Positions 1-11,406 of a stretch of 34,361 nucleotides of DNA are shown piece after piece (position 1 is the stretch's first letter; every line of letters begins with the position of its first letter). Origin of the DNA: Symbiodinium natans (Eukaryota > Sar > Dinophyceae > Suessiales > Symbiodiniaceae). Location: the NCBI GenBank assembly GCA_905221605.1, contig CAJNDS010001109.1, positions 1 to 34,361 of the forward strand, in the 5' to 3' direction. The notes under the pieces were generated by a model that ran no database searches, had not been told where the DNA came from, and saw only the letters and a program-made list of their open reading frames with translations. The translations under genes were made by a program, and so were the position numbers.

Positions 1-425
1 GGGGGGGTTGGGGGGGGGCAGCAGCCCCCCCCCCATTTGCAAACACCATGCTCACATGATGGGTGTCAACAAGTTTCTTGGGCTTTGAAGCACGCTCTGC
101 ACAGCTTAAAAAAAGCGGGGGGCGCCAGCCCCCCCCCAATTTGCAAACACAATGCTCACACGATGTTTTTCAACTAGTTTCTTGGGCTTTGAAGCACGCT
201 TGGTACGGCTTAAAAAAAGCGGGGGGGGTTGGGGGGGCGCAGCCCCAGCCCCATTTGCAAACACCCTGCTCACATGATGGGTGTCAACAAGTTTCTTGGG
301 CTTTGAAGCACGCTCTGCACGGCTTAAAAAAAGCGGGGGGGTTGGGGGGGGCGCAGCCCCCCCCATTTGCAAACACAATGCTCACACGATGTTTTTCAAC
401 TAGTTTCTTGGGCTTCGAAGCACGC
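1..425. repeat. About 114-bp G-rich tandem repeat, 4 copies
   Basis: Four copies of one unit are visible. The landmark 'atttgcaaacac' recurs near 38, 139, 252 and 366, so spacing is 101-114 bp. Each unit has a G-run, a C-run, the landmark, 'tttcttgggctt', 'gaagcacgct' and 'gcttaaaaaaagc'. Copies alternate between 'ctcacatgatgggtg' and 'ctcacacgatgtttt' after the landmark, which suggests expansion of a two-unit block. Reading frames here on both strands are by-products of the repeat. The array runs off the left edge of the window. Confidence 0.9.
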
Positions 426-581
426 TTCCTTTCTTCCTTCCTTGCTTCCTTCCTTTCTTCCTTCCTTTCTTCCTTCCTTGTTTCCTTCCTTTCTTCCTTC
501 CCTCCTTCCTTCCTTCCTTCCTTCCTTGTTTTCTTCCTTTCTTTCATCCTTCCTTCCTTCCTTTCTTTCCTTCTTTCCTTC
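426..581. repeat. (CCTT)n pyrimidine microsatellite
   Basis: About 155 bp of imperfect CCTT/TTTC units lie directly after the last 114-bp repeat. The strand is pure pyrimidine apart from a few interruptions. The Ser/Phe/Leu or Lys/Glu-rich reading frames across it are artefacts of the repeat. Confidence 0.95.
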
Positions 582-599
582 TAAAACGTACCAGAAATA

Positions 600-790
600 A
601 CGCTTTCCTATGAAACCACAGAGAAATTACTGTTTTTCGTACCAAAAAACCACGAAAATGCATCAAATCCTTTAAAAATATGGAGGGAATGGTGGTTTTC
701 TTAGGAAAAACCAAGAAAATCGACCAAAAAAAAAAAAAGCCCAAAAAAAAAAAAAAAAAAAGATACCCAAAAAAATAGGCCCTCCGATTG
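600..790. repeat. A-rich tract with imperfect palindromes
   Basis: Two long A-runs lie at about 728-738 and 744-761. Upstream is an imperfect inverted repeat near 692-712 ('ggttttcttaggaaaaacc') and a related 'gtttttcgtaccaaaaaacc' near 632-651. No gene is seen. This could be the edge of a small non-autonomous element; that is a guess. Confidence 0.5.
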
Positions 791-3700
791 CAACCCCTCC
801 TGCAAACCCTCCTGCATGGGCCAGTAACTCTCAAATAGTCAAACACAAGCCGCGGAAGTAGAGAGTCGGGGACACAATATGGCAACCAAAGTGAGCTGGA
901 GGTAACCATCACGAAGACAGGCTGAAGACAAAAGTTGTGATCTTTGAAGAGAAGTTTAATGGCAACAGGTGACACATGAGCTGGCACGATAAAGACTGAG
1001 CGCCCATAGAAGCAGCGAACAAACCAAGCAGGTCGTCTGAACAATCACAGTCGTGGGACAGGCTGCAACAAGCACACCAAAAGGCGGCCCATGACTCGCA
1101 AGACCACACTTGTAAAAAATTGAAAAACCTGCTCTCCTCTTGGAAGGACTCCCGCGAAGTCTGCGATTGAAACGAAGCCTCTGCTCACACATTCCAATCG
1201 GCTGTGCAGGATCGCTGACACATGCTGACATGCACTACTGTACGGGAATTTCGGGCCGAGCCTGTGGGTCAGGCAGCATGAAGTCACGGCCTGAGACCAT
1301 GCGCTGGAATCCGATTCACGATTCCTTTGACCTACAAAAAGGCACGTCCTGATACTATGCCATTCTCATGCAGCATTGCTGCCAAAGCGTGCAGCCATGC
1401 CACTTGGAATGCATGGCGATCCCAAAGGCGGGGGAAGCGGCTGTGAGTACGGACTCCACCTCCGCAAGCTGCAGCGAACTTGTTTCACCACTCAAATTGC
1501 GCATGTGGCAAGGCGATGCAGCATTCCTTCTAGATATTGAAAGGTCACAACAAGTCTGCCCCATCATACACCAGCAAGACTTCAGGAACGCGTTTGGCCT
1601 CGAACAGCCGACCGAATCCTGCGCGGCCGTCTGCTCTCAAGAACCAAGCTCAGATCCCCCAGCAAAGACACCCCCCTTTTCTGTATCATCATGCCAGGTC
1701 CTGATGGACCGATGCCAGGCTTGGCGAAACTGAAGATGTCCCCGGAGTCGACGACGTCTGCAGCAAAGAAAGTCATGAGATCTGCAGCTTACGAACAAAG
1801 CGCCGGCAACCAAGCCCAACAGCGCCACCACCTCGACCGCAACAGTGTGGAGCAAGGGCTGCTGCAGCATTCCAGCCATCTGAACTAAATTCGGGCTGGC
1901 CCCACTTTGTTTCTGGATGCTGTCGTTTCTATGCCTTGGCCGACATGCCTACACGCGAACTACTTCAGTGCTACTTCATGGTGGGAGCCACCTCGGAGCT
2001 CAAGGATACTGGCGCCCCTTTCGACAAGAGCGCCTCATTCCACTCTCTGCTATCAGGAACCAATCAGCTTGAACACAGACAGCAGCACTCTTCAACAAAT
2101 GCCACATGAGCGACTGATAAAGCAGCGTATTCGCCGAACGTTGCGCACCTTGCTTGGTGGGCCCTGTCGATTTTCGATTCTAGGGGTGTTTTTTGGATCT
2201 ACCGATTTTCGAGGAAAAGTACTTAAAGCCAGAATGCAACATCAAGACAAGAGTGGGTTTACATTAGCTTTTGTCCGATGCTCACATCCTCTCGCACGAT
2301 GTTGCACGTTCCTACGCCATTCAACTACAAGCATTGGCGGCAACATGGCCCCACTGCTGAAGCTGCAGATGTGACAAAAGCTTGAGAGCGCGTTGCGCAG
2401 GAGGCGTTTCAGTTTGAGGCCGACATGGTGGACCCGTTAAAGTCGAAGTCACAGTGCTTTCGGCCTGAAGTCGTGTGATATCGGGGGCGTGTGTATCTCT
2501 GGCTGACCTGTGTGACCGATTTGCCTCACGCTGCAGTCGTCCGCGACACCCATCTTTGTCATGCCAGAGAACGTATGACTCGTGCGCTTTCGATGCTCAA
2601 GCCACGGCAACTTGCCTGCAAACAGAAAGTTGGAAGTTATACAGCTAAGGCAGCCACGGCACCCCAACACGGTCTGACAAAATTGCAGCAAGCGTGCTGT
2701 TTCATGTTGCAGCAGCTAGGGTATGGTCTGATCCTGGCAATATGCCAGGCGTACTCCAAGCAAAATCTGCCTCACGCTGGCCTCCCTTTCATTTAAAAGC
2801 TGAGGAGGACAAGTGCTGGGCAGTCTGCACATGTGTGCCTGGAGGAGATAACCACCTTTGGACATGTCACTGTAGACATGAAAGCCGAAAAAGTACTAGC
2901 GGATCCGAAGTACTCCACTTCACGAAGCATATCAACACCTCATGATCACAAACAATCTCTGCAGTTGTCAACTGCTCGGCTCCTCTGCCTGTGCACAGAT
3001 GTGAACACAGAAAAAGAGCACAAAGAAGGGATGCTTCAGAATGAAAAGGGTGTTTAGGCACCTGCGGCTCGGCCACGGCGACCTCCTGCAGCCTTAGTCG
3101 GCAAACGCACAAACATTGAGAAGCAGCAAACCAGCGACCTGCTGGGTGACTTTGCATGAGGAGGCTTTGCCAAAGTTCACCTGCTTCCCCCTGGTTAACA
3201 GCGCCCCAGCACAAATGAAGAACCTACTATGTCGAAGGATCGAGAGGAGTCAAAGCGACACCGGCCAGGAAACACCCTACGTCCCCTGTCTGAACCCAGA
3301 CTTAGCATCCGCTTCAGACACAAGCCAAGACTGAGCCTAAGTGTCCAGTGACCAAACAAGATCGACACAAGTGCCTCGGCTAGACATAGGCCAGCGCTGG
3401 TGGAGGAAATGCAGGAAGACACCGAGACACGCTAAGTAAAGCAGAGAAGGCATGGATGAACGCTCTAAGGAAGAATCCTTGGCCGGATGACTCAGACGAA
3501 TGAACATGAAACTATGTCTTTGCCAAGTCTTTCTGCTTGAGCTGGCTGGTTTTCTTGGCGCTCCTGTATTATTGTCTTGAACGAAACAATTCTGTCGGAA
3601 AGCAGCTAGTACTTGCGCAAGCACTCATCAGCACTACAAAGCATGAACCGACATGAGCAAACCAACTGCGCGCAAGAGGACGCAGCGGACATCTGCAAAG

Positions 3701-4762
3701 GAACTTAACGTCAGACCCTGGTGAGCCTTAGTACTTTGATAGGATCCATTTGCCACTGCAGACAGGCGTCAGTTGCTCCAGATTCTGCTCGTCAAGAAAG
3801 CCTTGAGCTGCCAACGGCCTGGCCAGTGGACACTTGCAATCTAGGCCCTAGGCTTGAATCCGATGGCAATGCCAACCTCTCAAGTCTTATAGTCACGATA
3901 ACACTCGCCAGCACTTCGGGACGCCAGGACGTCCCCAAGCGATAAGGGTTGGGAAGGCCTCTCAGGGGCAGAGTCAGAGTCTTTCGCAGAGTCGTTCACA
4001 TATGGCCTCAACTTTGAAGGCTTGCGCGACGTTTTGAAACTCTTCCGCCTCAAGCACTGGCAAGTACTCGCAGCTCGAGCATGCCGACACGGCACGCGCT
4101 GCTATGGACCCGGCATAGAAAATGAAAACGCGCAGGGGCGCTGAGGAGAGCCCATTGGCGGGTGGCTGCGCCTATGGCACAAAAACTGGAAACTGGAAAC
4201 GATCGAAACCCCAATGTGTCCGTGTCCATATGTGCCCCCGCCATTCCGACAGCCGCAGTTCCGGAAGGCGCCAGGAATGCCGGCTGAGCCTGAAAATTGC
4301 ACCAAACGGCAATGGAATGCAGAATGACGACATGTTGGACCTGTACCGTCAACATCCATCAACACTGGAAGCTCCGATCCGAGCTGCATGTCAGTTTGCG
4401 ACAGGGTCCGTTGCCCGGTTCATGCAGCCGTTCTCACTTTGTTCCCCTTCCGCCTGTACTGAGTTTTGCATGCTTTCGTTGCAGGTTGTGCTGCGTAATT
4501 TGTTTCGCATCGTTTGTCGCCTCCTCTCTCAGACTTTGGACTCTTTGTCTGTGCTTGGGGAGCAAATTCCGCTCTTTGAGTAAGCGAGTGAGTGAGTGGA
4601 GTGGCGTGAAGCCGGAGGCCGAGGGGCTGGGAAGAAAGGGAAGGAAAGGGAAGGAAAGGGAAGGAAAGGGAATTGCTGAAGGTGAAGGCCAGGCCGCACT
4701 TGGTTCAGCAGTCTGAGCATTGCTCTCGTCAACAAAACCTCAAGATGTCCTGCCGCCCTTGG
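791..4762. other. No recognisable gene
   Basis: Open frames in this stretch are short, overlap on both strands and show no domain I recognise. The only structured element is a run of four 10-bp purine units (AAGGAAAGGG-type) at 4631-4670. The stretch may be intergenic DNA or long introns. Confidence 0.5.
4631..4670. repeat. 10-bp purine tandem repeat, 4 copies
   Basis: The first unit is 'gaagaaaggg' and the next three are 'aaggaaaggg'. It is a simple repeat. Confidence 0.9.
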
Positions 4763-4786
4763 CCCTAAGCCCTAAACTCTAAACCC
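4763..4786. repeat. Interstitial telomere-like tract (CCCTAAA)
   Basis: Three degenerate CCCTAAA units are followed by CCC. The motif matches the plant-type TTTAGGG telomere repeat, also used by dinoflagellates. It is one of several scattered tracts in the window. Confidence 0.8.
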
Positions 4787-7078
4787 GATTCTCTCCGGCT
4801 CAGCAGGCCAACGGGCCGATCTAGGGAAAGCAAGCATCAGGAGCTCACCCCTTTGTTCTTTGGGTCGTGGCAGCTGCAGTGGCTGCGAAGGGGATATACT
4901 GAGATCTGGTTGCTAAACGATGTCCACCAGAAACCGCCCTGGATCAATTGAAGGAAACAGCACATTCCACCGCTCAGGCCCGCAGCCATGTTGCCGAAAC
5001 AATCAACATCCCAAAGAAAACCAAACAGATGACAATGTCTGTTAGTCTGGTTCGGAATCGGCTACAGAAACACCTCCACCGCAACCGAAGCATCTTTGTC
5101 AGTATTGAAAAGCACGCAAAGCACCTCCACGTCTTGTGTTCCCACCCCGGCTCGCTTGGCAATGGCAGCCTGGAGCACTGGCAGCTGCCTGGCACAGGAT
5201 CAGGGAAGCTAAGCTCAACTTGTTTCCTCCACAACGGTGTCCAATGGTGTCCTCTGGCACCAGGGGCATCCCTCACGAGAGAAGACCATCAGAACCTGTC
5301 CGTTGCTCTGCACTCGCCTTCGACCCGCTGTGGCAATGGCACTTTGTACGCCGTGCCTGCTCGCGGCCTTTCTTGATAGCTTCGGTCATCTCACCCAACC
5401 TCACTGTCACTGTCAGCCACTGGGCGAAGGGATGGTCCTGTGCATTCGCCTCAGGGCTCCGGACAGTCGCTGCTGCCAGCCTTCGCTGACTGGCCCATTT
5501 CGATGCGTTGGGTCCGCAACACGCAAAAATTGCCTTACAGCTAAAACTTGAAGAACGCAACCTGTGGCCAACAAGCATCGCAAACCATCAAAATCGTCTG
5601 GACCAAGCTGTGTACCCATCGATCAGAACCTCCTCACCACTGTTCGGCGTGCCAACAGGCACCTCGGTGAACAGCAACTACACTCATCTCGTCCCATGCA
5701 TTTCTCGCAGACACGAGGCAGCACAAGCACGTCTCATGGTTGATCCGCGACACTGAGGACTCTGTCTCTCCAAGGCCATGCAGTTCTGTACCTGATTCAC
5801 GGGCCCCAAGCTTGACTGCCATAGCCGAGACTGCGACAACAGACATCGAACACATGGCGCGGGACGTGGGACGTGTGAGCATGTGAAGATGCGCGGAGCT
5901 TATGAAGGAAAATGAAGCATATTTCTGTGCAGCCACAAACATCACCTCCGAAAACAGCCACAAACTAACCAACGAGGCTGTCTCAAACAAAGGATCACCA
6001 TGCGACCATTGCATGTCAAGCGCAAGCTGGAAGCACCTGCCATCGGTTCGAAGGATGACCGAGCCTCAGCAATTTAGGTGAACACCATGCACCGTGCATG
6101 TCTACATGGTCAGAAGCTGGGATCTGCACGCGCAAAACCCAAGGCGCAACATAGCTGGCGAGCAACAAAGCCAAAGCGCACCTTCTAACAGACCCGAGTC
6201 GCCCTTCCCCCCCTCCCCGGTGCCATCGGTGCATTTGCACAATGCAACACAAGCTGGGAGCCATGCCAGGCCCATTTGGATGCATTTTCTCTTCGAGTCA
6301 GCAAAGCAAAGCCTCCGCAAATGCGCATGTGTTTGCGCGAAATGTGGATTCCGACCTTCCGCTGTCTCCCCTGCCTACGACTGCTGCAGTCAAACCCGGC
6401 AGCACTTGGATCAAGAGATTCGGCGCCAAAACAAAGAGACCAAGGACAACCAGAATTGCCATCGCCTGCATTGCGGTTTTCAACCGGCTCTCAAGCTCGA
6501 GACTCTAGCACAAAATCCGAAAGTCCAGCATGTCAACACAAGTGCTCGTCAAATTTCATCGCAGCCTTTCTCCTGTTCTGCAAGTCGGAATTTGGTCTGC
6601 TATCCTCCTCAGCCTTCCGTCGTGTCTGCAGGGCCATCATGCGCCCCACAACTCTTGAACACCAACAGGCATCAACAACGACCTCGTGGCGACCTTCACC
6701 AGAAAATTGACGCCACATCTGCTCTGCTTCATCATAGCTGACCTGGGTCTGAACTTATGAACATAAACCCTTCAAGCGCTCGTGACGGTGCACAAACCAC
6801 ATGAACTCCATGAGCCAGGACACATAAGAGCGAGTTCCGCCAGTACGATCATACCTGAATTCAATATAAGTTGGCTCATGACAAAAATGATAAAGGACAC
6901 AAAACCATCAACCACAACAATACTACCTTGTGTCGGGGTCACTCTGCGCGTTTTTGCGGATCTCTCAACACCGAATATGCTTCGGAAATCCGCTTGAACC
7001 CGACCTGCGCTGCATCAAACACTGCTGTACTGCTTCACAGGGGACAAAGCATGTATGGCAGCATGGCACATGCCACAC
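4787..7078. other. No recognisable gene; may include introns of the DnaJ gene
   Basis: I looked here on the minus strand for the C-terminal part of the J-domain whose first exons lie at 7079-7306 and did not find it. The open frames, including a 215-codon plus-strand frame at 6094-6741, show no recognisable motif. If the DnaJ gene is intact, its second intron covers part of this stretch. Confidence 0.4.
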
Positions 7079-7306
7079 CTCTGCATCTTTGACTTTGCTT
7101 TGGTTCTTGTCCGGGTGGTAACGTAATGCTAAACTCCTGTAAGCCTTGGCAATCTCTGCCTGGCAGCTCCGCACTTCCCATTCACGCTTGTTCACGCTGT
7201 ACTTGCTTGAAAGACGGCCGCGGATGGCCTCACTGGCTGTCCGGGGTACGCCCAAAACAGCGTAATGATCTCCGGAAGAGAAATCCACCGGCACCGAGGA
7301 TGCCAT
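7079..7306 (-). CDS. DnaJ/Hsp40 J-domain protein, first two exons (partial)
   Basis: This is the N-terminal part of a J-domain co-chaperone, the type that stimulates Hsp70 ATPase activity. The likely start is the ATG at 7306 (MASSVPVDF). Then come helix I (DHYAVLGVPRTASE), helix II (EIAKAYRSLALRY) and the diagnostic HPD loop (YHPDKNQ). A 23-codon insert that no J-domain has splits helix I from helix II. It fits a 69-nt intron at 7160-7228, with a GC donor after GAG and an AG acceptor, and its removal restores the helix. After KDAE the homology stops at a GT at 7077-7078, the likely second intron. The rest of the domain was not found. Upstream in-frame codons to 7486 do not look like coding sequence. 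The J-domain call is firm; protein class and length are unknown. Confidence 0.85.
7160..7228 (-). other. Inferred 69-nt GC-AG intron inside the J-domain
   Basis: The segment starts with GC directly after GAG and ends in CTGCCAG. Its length is a multiple of three and it has no stop codon, so an unspliced transcript stays open. Removing it joins TASEA to EIAKAY, as in ordinary J-domains. GC donors are a known feature of dinoflagellate introns. Confidence 0.75.
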
Positions 7307-8846
7307 CCTGGCGGACTCCGAGTTGTTGAGCAGAAGCTGGCACAAAAACCCACAAAACGAGACGGCTCTTCCTGATCTGCGCACTTGCTCCAAATGTGCT
7401 CCGCTGGCACACCTAAATACAGTGGAGTTAGAATTTATGCTGTCCCAAGGCCACTGCGAACATTCTGCGGATCTGGTGCTACACAATGAATGCTGTATCT
7501 ACTATCTGCCCAATCAAAACAGTCATCACACTTGCGTGGCACAAAAATGTCTGCATGAAACAGTCAAAACAAATGAATAGTCTCCCGCGTTGAGCCACAC
7601 TCACAGCCAGGCACATGTTTGAATTGAAAAACACCTGCCACAAACCATCAAACAGCTCGTGATTGGCTAGAATGGGAAAGCATGGGAAGGCGTCCTACAA
7701 ACGGACTGGATGCTGTTGGGTTTTAACGACGTGGGTTTTGGAGGCCTAACTGCAAACTTGAGAGCAGGGCCAGCGAAAGTTGAGGCCCCGAAGGAGGCAC
7801 GCCGGTGATTTTCGGCATGCAGGGCTTACGTTCAGTTGCCGCAGAAAAGGATTCGCACTTTGGGACTTTTCGGTGCAGGCTCAGATAACCTTGGAATGTT
7901 TTTCGCATTGGGTTTACACTTCTTGCATAAATTCGGTTGCCAAGGTCAGGTAGCCCTAGCCGCCCTGGTCGAGGATACCACGCAAACGATAACTCGGCTA
8001 AACGCAAAGGGAAGGTGGCCCCTTGTGTCAACGTGCAAGCTGCATCTGGGGCTACCAGCAGCCGCCATTTGTTGGACGGCTTTGGGGGTTTGTCCAAGAG
8101 TTGCTGCCATTGTTTTCTAATTATCCTGGGAGACTGGGACTACTGGAGGGTGAATTGGCAGTGAAGGTGACCGAGACGAATGCATCGACTTACTCAGAGA
8201 AGAGCTTAAAAAGAGGATGTCTGCTCCGAATATACTTCAATAAGTTTGCACACCACATGGATATGTTGACTAGCGGAGCTCGTGCGCAGGGCCGCGTGGA
8301 ATTCTGCAAAACAACAGTAAAAGAAGCCAGCACCCTCCGCAGATGTTCATGCGCCACACCCTCCTCGAACCGAGCGTGCTAAAACTAGGAGGCCAGGTCA
8401 GGTAAGTGCAGCAGCGGTGATCCACGATGTTTTGGCGGAGAGCGGTATGTCAAAGAAAAGAAGAGGCAAGGCTGAGAGAATGCCAGAATGGAACGTGAGC
8501 GCCATTCCTCCACGTTCACGTTGAAACCTACATCAGGCGCGAGCTGCATAGTACTGCTGAGCAAGAGCTACCACTGAGGGTGGGTAGCAATGGACGAAAG
8601 TAAGATGAATCAGTGGCATTATATTGGAAGCATGCCGATCCACCTGTTGGTGTCTCCGAAGACCGGAAAGTTGCTGGACGGCTTCAAGGAAAAGCTCGAA
8701 AGTTCCAGCAATGATGAATACGCCGCCCCATAGTGGTAGTGTGACTCTCGAAGCCTGAGAGGAGCAGAAGAAAGGTTTCCAGGTTTGGGTGCACCCCAGG
8801 CTGTTTGCAGGCCTGGAGTGGCTGGAAGCCCGAAACCCCTACGGCT
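7307..8846. other. No recognisable gene
   Basis: This lies upstream of the J-domain start on the minus strand. Open frames are short and unrecognised. A promoter cannot be called, because dinoflagellate genes generally lack TATA boxes. Confidence 0.4.
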
Positions 8847-9331
8847 TCGGGTTTAGGGCATTGAAGGCGCCGCGAACTCCAACAACGTTAACTCAACCTC
8901 TTCTGCCTTCCATTCCTGGACTTTCTGCTCCATCTGCCAGGGGCGCTTGGGAGGTTTAGGGTTAAGAGGATTTCAAGGGGTTTGGGGTTTTAGCACTTTT
9001 GGTTTCTAGGAGTTCCCAGTACCCAGAAAAAGAAAAGGTTGAAGTAGTGGAACCGACTGCTAAAAGGGGAGCAAGGAGTACAGGGTGTGAAAACTTGGTG
9101 GAGAGGCTTCTGAGGCAGATGTCTTCCCATCATCCCATAAGAAACCCCCAAATCCTAAACCTTGCAAACCCCCCAACCCTAAACCCGAAACCCTAAACCC
9201 CGCTCAGGATCTGCTGAAGCCCCTTGCAAAGCCGGAATCGGCATTGCGAGAACCTGCTTGGGGTTCATGGGATTCAGATGGCTCAGATCTAGGGCCTTTA
9301 GGGTTTAGGGTTTAGGGTTTGGGAGCCCTCA
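8847..9331. repeat. Cluster of telomere-like tracts in both orientations
   Basis: TTTAGGG-type motifs occur at 8848-8858, 8953-8991 and 9295-9322. The reverse orientation (CCCTAAA, CCCGAAA, CCCTAAA) occurs at 9141-9201. Opposite orientations within 500 bp argue against a simple chromosome-end fusion. Multiple insertions, or spread by repeats that carry the motif, would fit better. Confidence 0.85.
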
Positions 9332-9783
9332 ATTGAACCCGAACCCACACTATTGGTTTTTTGGCTTTACCGGTTTCAGCTGGGGTGTTAGTCAGGGTCA
9401 GGAGGAATCTGGAGACTGTGGCCAAAGCAGCTGCTGGCACGTACCTTATCTTTGAAGTTGAGAAACTGTATCGATGTGTCGACCATCTCCTTCACATCCT
9501 GAGTTTGCTAATTCGGGAATATGAAGAACCCGATCGAGTCTCTCTCGCACAAGTCAAACTAAACCTGACCTGTTCTGTTTCCACACAAAAATCGTGATTC
9601 GGCACCGTCTGTCCAACCCGTTCCTGAAACGAGGCAGTGTCTGTACAACCCTCAGAACATGGCTTGTGCCAGTGCTGGTTTCGCGTATGCCCCTCAGTTA
9701 ACCCACACTACGCTTGGAATGCGGCACGATCTGTGAGATTTGCAACACAGATTGCGCCACCAGTCACAGGCTGCCTGAAGCAT
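9332..9783. other. Short intergenic stretch downstream of the zinc-protein gene
   Basis: This lies 3' of the minus-strand gene ending at 9784. A 78-codon plus-strand frame at 9361-9597 has no recognised motif. No polyadenylation signal was called. Confidence 0.4.
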
Positions 9784-11406
9784 CTAGGCTACTCGGGACA
9801 AGCGCACTGCCAGTTCATAATCACGCCGTATCTGCTCTTCCCTGCGTCTGCTGTCACTGGAACTGGCAGCAGTTTTTGTGTTCGTACTTGCTGGGACCTC
9901 TGTGCTGCGCGCTTGGGCAAGATGGCGAACTCGGCCATCCCACCGTGGCCAGCCCGAAATATTGCCACTGAAATGACCACAACTTGGACAAGCATTGCTG
10001 ATTCGAGTCCTGCCACTGCTTTCATTGTGGTGGGTGCTCAAATTGTCGCAGCGGTCATGCAGCACTGGTCCAAAACCGCAACGCCCGCACTGATGTGCGC
10101 CTGGCAAGGCTGCTTTCAACTGATTTGCAAGCAGTTCCTGCGACAGGCCTGGCACCTGCCGCTCCCATTCTGCTGCCAGCTTGTTGAGCATCTGGTTTGC
10201 TTTCGCATGCTCTTCTGCACGGATCTGCTGCCGCTGTAGGCCCATATGCGTGTCAAAGAGCTCTGATGGCAAGTACTTGGCCATTGTCTGCTCGCTGAAA
10301 GAACCCTTGCAACGAGCATCGGCAGGCGCTCTGCAGGGGCACTCAAGAAAAGCACCCCGTTGACGAATCACAGCCTCGGGCTGGTCTTGCTCTGCACGGG
10401 CATACTTCTCAAAGCATAATGAACACAAGGAATGTGTGCCTTGTGAGCATACTGGCGCCTGGCCTGCAAGCACAGCTTCGTGGCAACTCACACATTTGCA
10501 AGCAACTGTCAACTTGCCCTGCAACGCTGTAAGCGTAGCTGCAAGCAGAGTTAGCAAACGCAAACTATCTTCAGCCGCGAATTTCGCTTGTAAATCTTCC
10601 AGGCTGCAGCGCACTGCCGACAATTGAACATTCACTTCATCCTCAGCAAGAATTATTTTTGCCTTCAGACGAACTGCAGGCACACCAGTTGCATCTGCAC
10701 CAGAAGCTTCCACCTCATCACATGCCTTGAGCATCTCGTCAGGATTGCCAACATCTACGGCAGCGGCCAATCTTCGCAAAACTCTGCGAATCATGCAAGC
10801 CTTTTGCCGAAAAGCCTGCACATGCTGTTCGTCCACACCTGCAGCTTCAGCATCACCACAGGCTTTCTCTATTCTATCGGGCTCACGTAGAGTGGCACAC
10901 CTTCTCAGCACACTGGCCATGTGACGAACTGCAGGCACACCAGTTGCATCTGCACCAGAAGCTTCCACCTCATCACATGCCTTGAGCATCTCGTCAGGAT
11001 TGCCAGCATCTACGGCAGCGGCCAATCTTCGCAAAGCTCTGCGAATCATGCAAGCCTTTTGCCGAAAAGCCTGCACATGCTGTTCGTCCACACCTGCAGC
11101 TTCAGCATCACCACAGGCTTTCTCTATTCCATCGGGCTCACGTAGGGTGGCACACCTTCTCAGCACACTGGCCATGTGACGAACTGCAGGCACACCAGTT
11201 GCATCTGCACCAGAGGCTTCCACCTCATCACATGCCTTGAGCATCTCGTCAGGATTGCCAGCATCTACTGCACTGGCCAGCTTTGTCTTTGCACTGTGAT
11301 TCTTGCACCACCGATGCAAACCAAACCACAATCCGATTGCCAAGGCCAAAGTCACCATCGCACGTAGGGGATCCAGCTCTGCCACTGCACGGCAGACTGC
11401 TGACAT
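9784..11406 (-). CDS. Membrane-anchored RING/IBR-like zinc protein with internal 85-residue repeats
   Basis: An uninterrupted 540-codon frame with ATG at 11406. Residues 17-33 (VTLALAIGLWFGLHRWC) look like one transmembrane or signal-anchor helix. Residues 43-127, 128-212 and 213 to about 247 are tandem copies of an Ala/Glu-rich helical unit (GNPDEMLKACDEVEASGA). A Cys-rich region follows: CKCVSC at 303-308, then C320, C328, C331, C356, C358 and C366. After a helical linker comes a second zinc-binding block (C440, C443, C453, C473, C476) ending in WPRWDG. This layout resembles the IBR half of RBR-type ubiquitin ligases. The C-terminus (YELAVRLS, 530-537) fits the ubiquitin-interacting-motif spacing. 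The RBR link is by analogy, and ligase activity is not shown. The lack of introns contrasts with the exon-rich gene at 27-34 kb and could mean retroposition. Confidence 0.85.
   Translation of the reverse strand: MSAVCRAVAELDPLRAMVTLALAIGLWFGLHRWCKNHSAKTKLASAVDAGNPDEMLKACDEVEASGADATGVPAVRHMASVLRRCATLREPDGIEKACGDAEAAGVDEQHVQAFRQKACMIRRALRRLAAAVDAGNPDEMLKACDEVEASGADATGVPAVRHMASVLRRCATLREPDRIEKACGDAEAAGVDEQHVQAFRQKACMIRRVLRRLAAAVDVGNPDEMLKACDEVEASGADATGVPAVRLKAKIILAEDEVNVQLSAVRCSLEDLQAKFAAEDSLRLLTLLAATLTALQGKLTVACKCVSCHEAVLAGQAPVCSQGTHSLCSLCFEKYARAEQDQPEAVIRQRGAFLECPCRAPADARCKGSFSEQTMAKYLPSELFDTHMGLQRQQIRAEEHAKANQMLNKLAAEWERQVPGLSQELLANQLKAALPGAHQCGRCGFGPVLHDRCDNLSTHHNESSGRTRISNACPSCGHFSGNISGWPRWDGRVRHLAQARSTEVPASTNTKTAASSSDSRRREEQIRRDYELAVRLSRVA
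10667..11280 (-). repeat. 255-bp in-frame tandem repeat, about 2.4 copies, inside the zinc-protein gene
   Basis: The phrase 'gacgaactgcaggcac' recurs near 10668, 10923 and 11178, exactly 255 bp apart. The first two complete copies differ at only a few bases; the third is partial. The period is 85 codons, so the frame is kept. High identity at DNA level means recent duplication or ongoing homogenisation. Confidence 0.95.

Noticed and set aside
63-600. Plus and minus frames in the G-rich repeat and CCTT tract
   Set aside because: Simple-repeat translations with no domain.
6094-6741. 215-codon plus-strand frame as a gene
   Set aside because: No motif, low-complexity Ser/Pro/Gln composition, and several overlapping frames on both strands.
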